A stretch of 64,000 bases of DNA from RUG14871 sp045539425 (lineage in GTDB: Bacteria; Bacillota_I; Bacilli_A; Erysipelotrichales; Erysipelotrichaceae). The notes beneath the pieces are model-generated. The model was not told where the DNA came from and made no database searches. It worked only from the letters and a program-made list of their open reading frames with translations. Each line of letters opens with the position of its first letter. Position 1 is the first letter of the stretch. Where the stretch lies: NCBI GenBank assembly GCA_045539425.1, contig JAZQFH010000031.1:171066-235065 (forward strand), given 5' to 3'. A program made the translations under genes and the position numbers. This document shows, one piece after another, positions 50,340 through 59,394 of the stretch.

Positions 50340-51734
50340 ATGAAAGAATTCATGGGGAAAGACTTTTTACTGACAACGGATACAGCGAAACATCTGTATC
50401 ATGATTATGCGGAAAAAATGCCGATCATCGACTACCACTGTCATATTTCTCAGAAGGAAATCTATGAAAACAGAACCTTCAACACGATTACGGAAGTATG
50501 GCTCGGTGGTGACCATTATAAATGGAGACAGATGAGAGCAAACGGTATTGACGAAAAATACATTACCGGGGATGCATCCGACCTTGAGAAATTCAAAGCC
50601 TGGGCTAAGACACTATCCCATCTGATTGGTAACCCGTTATATCACTGGAGTCATCTCGAATTACAGAGATACTTCGGAATCTATGAACCGTTAGCGGAAG
50701 ACAATGCGGAAGAAATCTTCAACAAATGTAACGAAGTATTGAAGAACCTTCCGGTCCGTAAGATCCTGGAAGATTCCAGAGTCAACATCGTCTGCACAAC
50801 GGACGATCCTTGCGATGATCTGAACTACCACAAACTGATCAAGGAAGACAAATCCTTACATACAGTCGTAGTTCCATGTTTCCGTCCGGACAAAGCCAAC
50901 AACATTGAGAAAGTCGATTATCTCGACTATGTCGAAAGACTCTCCAATGTTACAGGCAAGAAGATCTGCACATACAAAGATTTATGCGATGCCATCGACA
51001 GCCGCATCGACTTCTTCGAATCCATGGGCTGCAGAGCCAGTGACCATGCACTCGAGTATGTTATGTACAAACCGGCAGATGAAGCTGAAATCGAACGCAT
51101 TTTCGCAAAGAGACTCGCAAAGGAATGCATCACAAAAGAAGAAGAACTGAAGTTCAAGACAGCATTCATGCGTCACTTAGCTTCCGTTTACCATAAGAAG
51201 GGCTGGGTCATGCAGTTACATTACGGCTGCAAGCGTGACAACAATACGTCAATGTTCAACAAACTCGGACCGGATACGGGTTATGACACGATCAATAACT
51301 ATGCTCCGACATCCGAAATGGCTGACTTCCTTGACAGCCTGAACAAAGAAGACAATCTGCCGAAGACAGTCATCTATTCCCTGAACCCGGCTGACAACGC
51401 AGGCATTGTCACAACGATGAACTGCTTCCAGGGCGACGGTATCCGCGGCAAACTCCAGCACGGTTCCGCCTGGTGGTTCAATGACCACAAATCCGGAATG
51501 ATCGATCAGATGCAGACACTTGCCAATGACGGTATGCTGGCAAACTTCATCGGTATGCTCACAGACTCCAGAAGCTTCCTGTCCTACACAAGACACGAAT
51601 ACTTCCGCAGAATTCTGTGCGAATTTATCGGTAACCTGGTAGAAAACGGTGAATATCCGAACGATGAAAAGGTGTTAAAAGAAATCGTTGAAGATATCTC
51701 TTACAACAACGCCGTTAACTACTTGGGCTTCTAA
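50340..51734 (+). CDS. uxaC: Glucuronate/galacturonate isomerase
   Basis: 464-residue uronate isomerase, converting D-galacturonate to D-tagaturonate (and glucuronate to fructuronate). Amidohydrolase-like family features include MPIIDYHCHISQKEIYENR near the N-terminus, VCTTDDPCDDLNYH, KKGWVMQLHYGCKRDNNT and LTDSRSFLSYTRHEYFRRI. Length agrees with UxaC proteins (about 465-470). It starts 14 bases after kdgK. Its stop codon shares one base with the start of the esterase-aldolase gene (TAATG). It is the first step of the galacturonate path. Confidence 0.96.
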   Translation: MKEFMGKDFLLTTDTAKHLYHDYAEKMPIIDYHCHISQKEIYENRTFNTITEVWLGGDHYKWRQMRANGIDEKYITGDASDLEKFKAWAKTLSHLIGNPLYHWSHLELQRYFGIYEPLAEDNAEEIFNKCNEVLKNLPVRKILEDSRVNIVCTTDDPCDDLNYHKLIKEDKSLHTVVVPCFRPDKANNIEKVDYLDYVERLSNVTGKKICTYKDLCDAIDSRIDFFESMGCRASDHALEYVMYKPADEAEIERIFAKRLAKECITKEEELKFKTAFMRHLASVYHKKGWVMQLHYGCKRDNNTSMFNKLGPDTGYDTINNYAPTSEMADFLDSLNKEDNLPKTVIYSLNPADNAGIVTTMNCFQGDGIRGKLQHGSAWWFNDHKSGMIDQMQTLANDGMLANFIGMLTDSRSFLSYTRHEYFRRILCEFIGNLVENGEYPNDEKVLKEIVEDISYNNAVNYLGF

Positions 51735-53602
51735 TGATTAACTGTAACGGGAGATCCTTTGTATCCTTAGAGGATGCATTGGATTCACTCGATACAATAT
51801 CCTCTAAAGTGAGGATCATTGATCTGAACAATGAAACAGTTCACGGACAGATCAATGTAAATAAAGGAAATCTGATCATTCAGAACGGGGTTATTGAAAA
51901 TGACTTCGGCGGCTATGAGATTTTAGAGGACGGGATCAAAAGGGGAACCTTCCGTTCCTATACGCTCTATATTGATGCGGAAAATGTCACATTAAAACAT
52001 GTGTCGGTTCGAAATACCAACGGTTATCATAACGGGCAGGCAATTGCTCTTATGATCGACGGGGACAACTTCCGTGCGGAAGACTGCAGCATTACATCCT
52101 ATCAGGATACGCTGTATGTCGGACCGCTGCCATTGGAAGAATACGAAGCAGGCGGGTTCCGCGGTCCCATGGAATTCAAAGAACGCATCATGCGGCATGC
52201 CAGATTCAACCGCTGCCTCATTTCAGGCTCTGTAGACTTCATTTTCGGTGGAGGCGAAGCAGTTTTCACGGAGTGTGAAATCCGCTCCAGAAACATCCGG
52301 AAGGAGGTCAACGGATATGTCTGTGCACCGAGTACACCGCAGAATGAGAAATACGGATTTATCTTTATCAACAGCAGGTTTACCAGCGAAGAGGGAATGG
52401 AGAATTCCGTCTACCTGGCAAGACCCTGGCGGAATTATGCCAAATGTCTGATTGCCAACTGTACCATCGGTTCGCATATCAGAAGCGAAGGGTATCACAA
52501 CTGGGACAAACCCCATGCGGAAGATACCACGGAATTTAAGGAATTTCATACCGGCGCAGATCTCAGCAAACGGGTCAGCTGGTTAAAAGAAATCACAGTG
52601 GAAGATATGAAATACCTGTCTTCCATACAACAGGAGGGAAAAATGAACGATATTTGCAAAAAAATCCACGACATCGGAATTGTTCCGGTAATTGCCTTAG
52701 AGAATGTTGAAGATGCTGCACCGTTAGCCAAAGCATTATGCAACGGCGGACTTCCGGTCGCAGAAGTCACTTACAGAACTGCAGCAGCTCATGATGCCAT
52801 GATCGAAATGCGTAAAGCATGCCCTGACATGATCATCGGTGCAGGTACGGTTACCAACCGTGCACAGGTTGACTCCGCGATTGATGCAGGAGCAGAATTT
52901 ATTGTTTCTCCGGGCTTCAATCCTGACACAGTTGCATACTGCCAGGAAAAAGGTATTCCGGTATTACCGGGCACAGCCAATGCTGCTGACTTGGAAATGG
53001 CATTAGCTTACAATCTTGATGTTGTTAAATTCTTCCCGGCAGAACCTTTAGGCGGCTTAAAGATGATCAAAGCTTTAGCAGCTCCGTACAATAAACTGAA
53101 ATTCATGCCGACAGGCGGTGTTAACGAAAAGAACATCAACGACTACCTGAATGATCCTGTTATCTTAGCATGCGGCGGTACGTGGATGATCGACAAGAAG
53201 GCTCTTGCAGAAAAGAACTTTGACAAGATCGAAGAACTCACAAGAGGCGCAGTCAACACAATGCTTGGCATCAAGATCAAACACATTGGTGTCAATGAAG
53301 AAAACGGTAACGGCCTTGAATTAGCCAATGCATTTGCAGAATTCTTCGGCGGTAAAGTCAGAGAAACATCCAAGGGCTGGTTCGGTTCCGAACTCGTTGA
53401 AGTCATGAGCGAAGCGAAGAAGAAAGGCACACACGGCCACATCGCAGTTCAGGTCAACAACGTTGACAGAGCCAAGAGATACTTCGAATCCCGCGGTTAT
53501 GCATTCGATGAAGAATCCGCTACATTCGATGAAAAAGGCAACATGAAGTTTATTTACTTCAAGGATGAAATCGGTGGATTTGCAATCCATCTCGTCAAAT
53601 AA
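51734..53602 (+). CDS. In-frame fusion: CE8 pectin methylesterase + KDPG aldolase + VOC-like domain
   Basis: 622 residues in one open frame. Residues 1-303: pectinesterase beta-helix with catalytic residues in YQDTL (Asp125), VDFIFG (Asp168) and RPW (Arg230), no signal peptide. Residues 304 onward: KHG/KDPG aldolase with VAEVTYRT (Glu41 of the aldolase part) and VVKFFPAE (Lys129, Schiff base), then a C-terminal VOC/glyoxalase-like domain (HIAVQVNNVDRAKRYFESRG), a known extension of Bacillota aldolases. No stop separates the parts, yet an ideal internal ribosome binding site and ATG 52643 allow the 319-residue aldolase to be made alone. Codon use changes to TTA-rich in the aldolase part, suggesting that two genes were joined recently by loss of a stop codon. 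Confidence 0.85.
   Translation: MINCNGRSFVSLEDALDSLDTISSKVRIIDLNNETVHGQINVNKGNLIIQNGVIENDFGGYEILEDGIKRGTFRSYTLYIDAENVTLKHVSVRNTNGYHNGQAIALMIDGDNFRAEDCSITSYQDTLYVGPLPLEEYEAGGFRGPMEFKERIMRHARFNRCLISGSVDFIFGGGEAVFTECEIRSRNIRKEVNGYVCAPSTPQNEKYGFIFINSRFTSEEGMENSVYLARPWRNYAKCLIANCTIGSHIRSEGYHNWDKPHAEDTTEFKEFHTGADLSKRVSWLKEITVEDMKYLSSIQQEGKMNDICKKIHDIGIVPVIALENVEDAAPLAKALCNGGLPVAEVTYRTAAAHDAMIEMRKACPDMIIGAGTVTNRAQVDSAIDAGAEFIVSPGFNPDTVAYCQEKGIPVLPGTANAADLEMALAYNLDVVKFFPAEPLGGLKMIKALAAPYNKLKFMPTGGVNEKNINDYLNDPVILACGGTWMIDKKALAEKNFDKIEELTRGAVNTMLGIKIKHIGVNEENGNGLELANAFAEFFGGKVRETSKGWFGSELVEVMSEAKKKGTHGHIAVQVNNVDRAKRYFESRGYAFDEESATFDEKGNMKFIYFKDEIGGFAIHLVK
52632..52645 (+). promoter_or_regulatory. Internal ribosome binding site and start for the aldolase part
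   Basis: AGGAGGG at 52632-52638, then 4 bases, then ATG 52643, in the frame of the fused gene. The Shine-Dalgarno match is as strong as any in the window, so internal initiation of the KDPG aldolase (eda-like) part is likely. Confidence 0.8.
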
Positions 53603-53626
53603 TAAAGAAAGAGAGAAATTAGAACG

Positions 53627-54646
53627 ATGAAAGTTGTAACAATGGGCGAAATCATGCTCAGATTATCCACACCGGGCAACTCCCGCTTTGTCCAGTCCGA
53701 CAGTTTTGATGTCTGCTACGGCGGCGGTGAAGCAAACGTTGCGGTCTCCTTAGCCAACTATGGCCATGAAGCATACTTTGTTTCCAAAGTTCCTGCACAT
53801 GAAATCGGACAGTGCGCAATCAACGCTTTAAGAAAATACGGTGTCCATACGGAATATGTTGCCAGAGGCGGTGACAGATTAGGCATCTACTATCTGGAAA
53901 CAGGCGCTTCCATGCGTCCTTCCAAAGTTATCTATGACAGAGCTCATGCTTCCGTCGCAGAAGCTACTCCGGAAGATTTCGACTTCGATAAAATCTTTGA
54001 AGGTGCTGACTGGTTCCACTGGTCCGGAATCACTCCGGCAATTTCCGATGCTTCCGCAAAGAATCTGGAACTTGCATTAATCGCAGCGAAAAAAGCCGGT
54101 GCAACGGTTTCCTGCGACCTGAACTTCCGTAAGAAATTATGGTCTTCCGAAAAGGCAATTTCCATCATGAGACCTTTAATGAAATATGTTGATGTCTGTA
54201 TCGGTAACGAAGAAGATGCAGAACTCTGCTTAGGCTTCAAACCGAAATCCGATGTTAACGCCGGTAAGACGGATGCAGAAGGATACAAGGAAATCTTCAA
54301 GCAGATGGCAGAAGAATTCGGATTCAAATATGTTATCTCCACATTAAGAGAATCCTTCTCCGCTACACATAACGGCTGGAAAGCATTAATCTACAACGGT
54401 GAAGAATTCTATGAATCCAAACGTTATGATATCTTCCCGATCATCGACAGAGTAGGTGGCGGTGACTCTTTCTCCGGCGGTGTCATTCACGGTTTATTAA
54501 CAATGAAGACACAGGGCGAAGCTCTGGAATTCGCAGTTGCAGCAAGTGCACTGAAACACACGATTCCGACAGACTTCAACCTCGTCAGTGAAGCAGAAGT
54601 CAAAGCTCTTGCAGGCGGAGACGCATCCGGCAGAGTTCAGAGATAA
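53627..54646 (+). CDS. kdgK: PfkB family sugar kinase, probable 2-keto-3-deoxygluconate kinase (copy 2)
   Basis: 339 residues, the same length as copy 1. GEIMLRLSTPGNSRFVQ, CYGGGEANVAVSLANYG, CDLNFRKKLW and VGGGDSFSGGVIHG are the PfkB/KdgK motifs. It directly follows the KDPG aldolase part (24 bases) and precedes the kduD-like gene, the usual neighbourhood of KDG kinase. TTA-rich leucine codon use, like the aldolase part, suggests higher expression than copy 1. It is therefore the better candidate for the main KDG kinase. Confidence 0.9.
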   Translation: MKVVTMGEIMLRLSTPGNSRFVQSDSFDVCYGGGEANVAVSLANYGHEAYFVSKVPAHEIGQCAINALRKYGVHTEYVARGGDRLGIYYLETGASMRPSKVIYDRAHASVAEATPEDFDFDKIFEGADWFHWSGITPAISDASAKNLELALIAAKKAGATVSCDLNFRKKLWSSEKAISIMRPLMKYVDVCIGNEEDAELCLGFKPKSDVNAGKTDAEGYKEIFKQMAEEFGFKYVISTLRESFSATHNGWKALIYNGEEFYESKRYDIFPIIDRVGGGDSFSGGVIHGLLTMKTQGEALEFAVAASALKHTIPTDFNLVSEAEVKALAGGDASGRVQR

Positions 54647-54657
54647 GGAGCACGCAT

Positions 54658-55464
54658 ATGGAAGAGTTCAACATGAACAGTTTCTTCCTGAAAGACAAAG
54701 TTGCTTTAGTGACCGGAGCATCTGACGGTATCGGCTTCGGAATTGCCTGCGGCCTTGCCAAAGCAGGTGCGAAGATTGCTTTTAACGGAAGAAGTCAGGA
54801 AAAAATTGATGCAGCAGTAGCCAGATATAAGGAAAACGGCGTTGAAGCCAGAGGCTTTGTGTGCGATGTTACGGATGAGGAATCCGTTGTCGCAATGGTT
54901 GCAAAAATCAGGGAAGAACTCGGTATTATTGATATCCTGGTCAACAATGCAGGTATTATTAAACGGATCCCGATGACAGAGATGAGTGCTGAGGATTTCC
55001 GTAAAGTTGTGGATACAGACCTTACTGCACCGTTTATTGTCTCCAAAGCCTGTATTCCGGGAATGATCGAAAAAGGTCATGGTAAGATCATCAATATCTG
55101 CTCGATGATGAGTGAACTCGGCAGAGAAACGGTATCTGCATATGCAGCTTCCAAAGGTGGCTTAAAGATGCTGACAAGAAACATCTGTGCAGAATACGGA
55201 AATGCCAACATTCAGTGTAATGGCCTTGGCCCTGGGTATATTGCCACAAAACAGACAGCTCCGTTAAGAGAGAGACAACCGGATGGTTCACGTCATCCGT
55301 TCGATCAGTTCATCATCGCAAAAACACCGGCAGAACGCTGGGGTGAAGTGGAAGATATGGTCGGACCGGCAGTATTCCTTGCTTCAGATGCTTCCAACTT
55401 TGTGAACGGACAGATTCTCTATGTCGATGGCGGTATCTTAGCCTACATCGGCAAACAGCCGTGA
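54658..55464 (+). CDS. kduD: KduD-type short-chain dehydrogenase
   Basis: 268-residue SDR. TGASDGIGFGIA is the coenzyme-binding motif, NNAGIIKR follows, and the active site has Ser in NICSMMSELG and YAASKGG (YxxxK). The long insert GPGYIATKQTAPLRERQPDG is typical of KduD/gluconate 5-dehydrogenase relatives. It should reduce 2,5-diketo-3-deoxygluconate, the KduI product, to KDG. Gluconate 5-dehydrogenase (Ga5DH) activity is an alternative that context makes less likely. It is the last gene of the operon and a strong terminator follows. AAGGAG precedes the start by 7 bases. Confidence 0.88.
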   Translation: MEEFNMNSFFLKDKVALVTGASDGIGFGIACGLAKAGAKIAFNGRSQEKIDAAVARYKENGVEARGFVCDVTDEESVVAMVAKIREELGIIDILVNNAGIIKRIPMTEMSAEDFRKVVDTDLTAPFIVSKACIPGMIEKGHGKIINICSMMSELGRETVSAYAASKGGLKMLTRNICAEYGNANIQCNGLGPGYIATKQTAPLRERQPDGSRHPFDQFIIAKTPAERWGEVEDMVGPAVFLASDASNFVNGQILYVDGGILAYIGKQP

Positions 55465-55486
55465 TCATAAACACGCAATCAATCCC

Positions 55487-55513
55487 AAAAGGTCGGTTTC
55501 AGCCGACCTTTTT
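55487..55513 (+). terminator. Terminator of the second pectin operon
   Basis: Stem AAAAGGTCGG/CCGACCTTTT with a 6-base loop and trailing Ts. It marks the end of the locus. Confidence 0.92.
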
Positions 55514-55640
55514 CTATTTATGCCATACAAAAATATGTACATCTTGTATTTAACAAACATATTATTCAACTTTATGGAATCGGTCAAAGAATACACCTAA
55601 TTGCCTTATGTGAAATATAATGAAATAGGGGAAACAAAAA

Positions 55641-56450
55641 ATGAGAGTTCAGACTGTTACGTATCCAGCCAGAGGCGGAGACAGAAAAATGAGAGTACTG
55701 ATTCCCAAGAATCTGTCTCATAATGTTCCTGCTATTCTATGGATTCATGGAGGCGGGTATGTTCTCGGCATGGCAGATATGATTCATTATTCCATGGGGA
55801 AATATCTGGCCGAGCACTATGGTGCTGTTGTATTTTCTCCGGAATATCGGTTGGCACGGAAATACAAGTTTCCGGCAGCGTTTCATGACTGCTGTGATGC
55901 TTTGACTTATCTCTTTGAACATGCCGATGAATATCATATTGACACATCTAAGGTGATTGTCGGAGGAGAGAGTGCCGGAGGAGGTCTCGCAGCTTCCGTT
56001 TGCCTGTATAACCGTGACTTCCTGCATTATCCGATCCTGTTACAGCTGCCGCTTTATCCGATGCTGGATTGTTATGATACAGCTTCTTCAGAAGATAATC
56101 ATGCTCACGTATGGAATACAAAACGGAATCACTGGGGATGGGGAAAATACCTTGGAGAAGATTATCTGGATCATCCCGTCAGTAAATACGCATCCGTTAT
56201 GCGTGAGATGAATTTTCATGATCTTCCTCCATGTTATACCTATGTAGAAGACGGGGAACCGTTTTATCAGGAAACACTGGATTATGTAAACAAACTGTCT
56301 GCAGCTGGTGTAAAGGCTGATGTGGATGTCTACCACGGGAACACGCACGCGTTTGATGCATTCTTTTTCACCGCAAACGCCAGTAATGCCAGAATGAAAC
56401 TGCTGAATGTAGTCGGAGAATATTTAAGAGAAAGGAAAAATGAATCATGA
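55641..56450 (+). CDS. Alpha/beta hydrolase, hormone-sensitive-lipase-like esterase
   Basis: 269-residue soluble esterase. The oxyanion HGGGYVLG motif, the nucleophile elbow GGESAGGG, a late acidic residue (VEDGEPFYQE) and His in YHGNTHAFD complete the triad of the HSL/acetyl esterase group. There is no signal peptide. It hydrolyses short-chain or acetyl esters, and being next to the pectin locus it might remove acyl groups, but a terminator and its own TATAAT box (55616-55621) separate it. Its stop overlaps the nitroreductase start (ATGA). Confidence 0.88.
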   Translation: MRVQTVTYPARGGDRKMRVLIPKNLSHNVPAILWIHGGGYVLGMADMIHYSMGKYLAEHYGAVVFSPEYRLARKYKFPAAFHDCCDALTYLFEHADEYHIDTSKVIVGGESAGGGLAASVCLYNRDFLHYPILLQLPLYPMLDCYDTASSEDNHAHVWNTKRNHWGWGKYLGEDYLDHPVSKYASVMREMNFHDLPPCYTYVEDGEPFYQETLDYVNKLSAAGVKADVDVYHGNTHAFDAFFFTANASNARMKLLNVVGEYLRERKNES

Positions 56451-57037
56451 ACACTTTAGAAGCCATCCAGACACGCAGAAGTACTCGGAGTTATCAGAAG
56501 ACACCGGTGCCGAAAGAATTGATTGAACAGGTTGTTCAGGCGGGCAGATTTGCCCCAAGCGGAGGAAACTCCCAGACTTCTCATATCTTTGTGATTACCA
56601 ATCAGGAGATTCTTAATACACTCAGAGAGCTTGTTTTTGATGCATTTTTCAACATGGAGGAAAAAGAAGGCATGTCTCGATCCATGGTTGCCTCCATCCG
56701 TAAAGCGAAAAACGGAAGTAAGGAATTCTTCTATCAGGCACCTTGTCTCATCGCTGTCGCAAATAAGAAGGACTACGGAAACAATCTGGCCGATACCGGC
56801 TGTTTCATTGAGAATATGATGCTTGCCGCAAACGAGCTGGATCTTGGTTCCTGCTGGATCAATCAGCTGAAATGGCTGAATGAAGATCTGTCATTAAAGG
56901 AATACTTTTATCAGCTGGGTATGAAGGAAGATGAAAGAATCTACGGTGCCATGTCTTTGGGCTATGCGGATACGGAAGACGGACTGCCGAACCGTGAACC
57001 TCTTCCCCGTACGGGAAATGAAGTCATTTATCTGTAA
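56447..57037 (+). CDS. Nitroreductase family protein
   Basis: 196-residue FMN-dependent oxidoreductase. IQTRRSTRSYQKTPVPKELI is the N-terminal FMN phosphate-binding region; GRFAPSGGNSQTSHIFV and a DTGCFIENMMLAANELDLGS segment are characteristic. It likely reduces nitro, quinone or other small electrophiles with NAD(P)H. The four-base overlap with the esterase gene indicates a two-gene operon. A weak hairpin follows. Confidence 0.9.
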   Translation: MNTLEAIQTRRSTRSYQKTPVPKELIEQVVQAGRFAPSGGNSQTSHIFVITNQEILNTLRELVFDAFFNMEEKEGMSRSMVASIRKAKNGSKEFFYQAPCLIAVANKKDYGNNLADTGCFIENMMLAANELDLGSCWINQLKWLNEDLSLKEYFYQLGMKEDERIYGAMSLGYADTEDGLPNREPLPRTGNEVIYL

Positions 57038-57043
57038 AATCAG

Positions 57044-57064
57044 AAAAAGCGGAAACAGCTTTTT
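57044..57064 (+). terminator. Weak terminator
   Basis: A/T-rich stem AAAAAGC/GCTTTTT with loop GGAAACA shortly after the nitroreductase gene. Confidence 0.55.
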
Positions 57065-57130
57065 ACATGGAATTTTCAGTCAAATGATTCTAAAATAGTA
57101 GTGTATCAGTCAACACAGGAGGTGAACAGT

Positions 57131-58594
57131 ATGCCTTGTACAACAATATTAGTAGGAAAAAAAGCCAGCTATGACGGCTCAACGATGATTGCCAGAAATG
57201 ATGATGGCTTTTATGATGAGAAGAAACTGACGGTCGTCACTCCTGACAAGCATCCTCTGAAATATAAGAGTAAAATTGCTCATCTAGAGATTCAGCTACC
57301 GGTAAATCCGCTGCGCTATACTTCCACGCCGAGCATCAACCAGAAGAACGGTATCTGGGCAGCGAACGGTGTCAATGAAGCGAATGTTGCCATGACTGCC
57401 ACGGAAACGCTGACTACCAATCCATTAGTCATGGGAGCTGATCCGTATGTCAGATATGAAGAAAAGAAGGGCAGAAACGGCAAGGAAAAACCGGGCGGAC
57501 TCGGGGAAGAAGACTTAGTCGTCCTCGTACTTCCATATATCCGTTCCGCACGAGAAGGCGTGATCCGCTTAGGCTATTTACTGGAGCTTTACGGGACTTA
57601 TGAACCAAACGGAATTGCCTTCAGTGATGAGAATGAGGTCTGGTGGTTTGAAACGATTGGCGGACATCACTGGATTGCCAAACGTATCAAGGATAACGAG
57701 ATCGTTATCATGCCGAATCAGTTCGGAATCGATTCCTTTGATTTGAACGATGCCTTCGGAAAACAGGAATACCATATGTGCTCGAAAGATTTGAAGGAAT
57801 TCATTGAGGATCATCATCTGAATCTGAATCAGAAAGGAATCTTCAATCCGCGCAATATCTTCGGATCCCACTCGGATTCCGATCACGTGTATAACACTCC
57901 GCGTGCCTGGTTTATGGGCAGATACTTCGCTCCGTATTCCTATAAGTGGGACGGACCGGATGCGGTGTTCACCCCGGGAAGTGACAATATTCCATGGTCT
58001 CTGGTACCGGACCGCAAGGTAACGGTGGAAGATGTCAAATACATTCTGTCCTCTTACTATCAGGGAACACCGTACAATCCATACAGTTCCGTAGATCATA
58101 AGGAGAAAGGGATTTACCGCACGATCGGTATTGCCCGTACCGGCGTTATGGCAGTACTTCAGATCCGTGGTTATATGCCGAAAGAAATTAAGGCGCTGGA
58201 ATGGATCTGCTTCGGCTCCAATGCTTTCAATGCCTGTTTGGCCACTTATGCGAATGTGGATAAGATGCCGAAGTATCTCAGTAATGTCACATTGGATGTC
58301 TCCACAGATAATTTCTACTGGGGCTCCCGTTTGATCGGGGCACTTGCCGATCCGATTTACGGCAGCGCCATTCAGCTCATTGAGCGCTATCAGGCTGCTA
58401 TTGCCAACCAGTCCCATGAAATCGTCAACGAGTTTGATGCCAAATATCTTGAAAAACCGGATTATCATCTGCTCTATGAAGCAAATGAGAAACTGGCGAA
58501 AATGGCAAACAAGGAAACCATTAAGTGCTTGAATCAGGTGCTTCTTGCCAGTTCGAAGGCAATGAAAAACAACTATAACCGCGCTGATAATTAA
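57131..58594 (+). CDS. C69 family dipeptidase
   Basis: 487 residues from ATG 57131, preceded by AGGAGGTG at 8 bases; an upstream extension has no site. The N-terminus MPCTTILVGKKASYDGST is diagnostic of C69 (PepD) Ntn-hydrolases: the Cys at position 3 becomes the N-terminal nucleophile after processing. NGVNEANVAMTATET and WWFETIGGHHWIAKR are further family blocks. It cleaves a broad set of dipeptides in the cytoplasm. A single gene with its own terminator. Confidence 0.93.
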   Translation: MPCTTILVGKKASYDGSTMIARNDDGFYDEKKLTVVTPDKHPLKYKSKIAHLEIQLPVNPLRYTSTPSINQKNGIWAANGVNEANVAMTATETLTTNPLVMGADPYVRYEEKKGRNGKEKPGGLGEEDLVVLVLPYIRSAREGVIRLGYLLELYGTYEPNGIAFSDENEVWWFETIGGHHWIAKRIKDNEIVIMPNQFGIDSFDLNDAFGKQEYHMCSKDLKEFIEDHHLNLNQKGIFNPRNIFGSHSDSDHVYNTPRAWFMGRYFAPYSYKWDGPDAVFTPGSDNIPWSLVPDRKVTVEDVKYILSSYYQGTPYNPYSSVDHKEKGIYRTIGIARTGVMAVLQIRGYMPKEIKALEWICFGSNAFNACLATYANVDKMPKYLSNVTLDVSTDNFYWGSRLIGALADPIYGSAIQLIERYQAAIANQSHEIVNEFDAKYLEKPDYHLLYEANEKLAKMANKETIKCLNQVLLASSKAMKNNYNRADN

Positions 58595-58605
58595 TGCATG
58601 AATCG

Positions 58606-58634
58606 AAAGAAGAGTTCGCTCTTCTTTCTTTTTT
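58606..58634 (+). terminator. Terminator of the dipeptidase gene
   Basis: Perfect 9-bp stem AAAGAAGAG/CTCTTCTTT with TTCG tetraloop and a T-rich tail. Confidence 0.92.
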
Positions 58635-58697
58635 ATGCATTTGTGCTATGAATCGGCAGAATGCTATAATGAAAGTAACAACAGGGGGAAGATTATC

Positions 58698-59354
58698 ATG
58701 AAATATTTTTTTCTCTTTCTTTTTCTGTTTTTCAGTATCATTCATCTGTATCACAGTTTTCTGGAAAGGGAAGATCTCAGACGTTACAGCAAGCCCTTTC
58801 TGATGCTGACGCTACTGGGTTATTATTATTTCAGCGCGGAAAAACATGACATTTTTATCATTCTGGCGCTGTTATTCAGCTGGGCAGGGGATGTCGTACT
58901 CATCATACGGAATACGAAGGCATTTTTCATCGGGGGCATCTTTTTCCTGATTGCTCATCTGTTTTATATCACGGCTTATCTGCGTATCGTTTCCTTTGAA
59001 CAACTGCCGCTCTTTCTTTTGGTGGTAGCCGTAGTTTACTGTACGATTTCCGTTTCTCTTGTTCACAGTTTGAAAAAAGAGATTCCGCGTAAGATTTACT
59101 ATCCGATGCATCTCTATCTGCTCTGTAACGCTCTGATGAATGTGTGTGCCTTACTGCGCTGCTATCAGCATCCGCATTCAGGCTGTACGTTAAGCTTCAT
59201 CGGTGCCTTCTTATTCTTCTGCTCTGACTGCATTCTCTTTCTGGTGGATTACCATGAGAATAAGAATCTCATATTCCGCAAACACTTCAGTGTCATGATC
59301 ACGTATCTTTGCGGTCAGTTTCTGATTGTGCTGGGATTGATTCTGACAAGGTGA
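58698..59354 (+). CDS. YhhN family membrane protein (lysoplasmalogenase-like)
   Basis: 218 residues from ATG 58698 (AGGGGGAAG upstream). About eight membrane helices, with the conserved LLFSWAGDVVLI and a later CSDCILFLVDYH region, whose acidic residues correspond to the proposed catalytic positions of the YhhN/TMEM86 family. TMEM86B hydrolyses the vinyl ether bond of lysoplasmalogen; activity in bacteria is known only for few members. Plasmalogens occur in strict anaerobes, so the function is reasonable here. It is followed at 40 bases by the YdcF-like gene. Confidence 0.85.
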   Translation: MKYFFLFLFLFFSIIHLYHSFLEREDLRRYSKPFLMLTLLGYYYFSAEKHDIFIILALLFSWAGDVVLIIRNTKAFFIGGIFFLIAHLFYITAYLRIVSFEQLPLFLLVVAVVYCTISVSLVHSLKKEIPRKIYYPMHLYLLCNALMNVCALLRCYQHPHSGCTLSFIGAFLFFCSDCILFLVDYHENKNLIFRKHFSVMITYLCGQFLIVLGLILTR

Positions 59355-59394
59355 TTGGGTAGAATATATTCCGATATTGCATTACAGAGGTTTT

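Noticed and set aside
57578..58468. 296-codon minus-strand frame opposite the C69 dipeptidase gene
   Set aside because: No ribosome binding site or protein family features; the plus-strand dipeptidase is clear.
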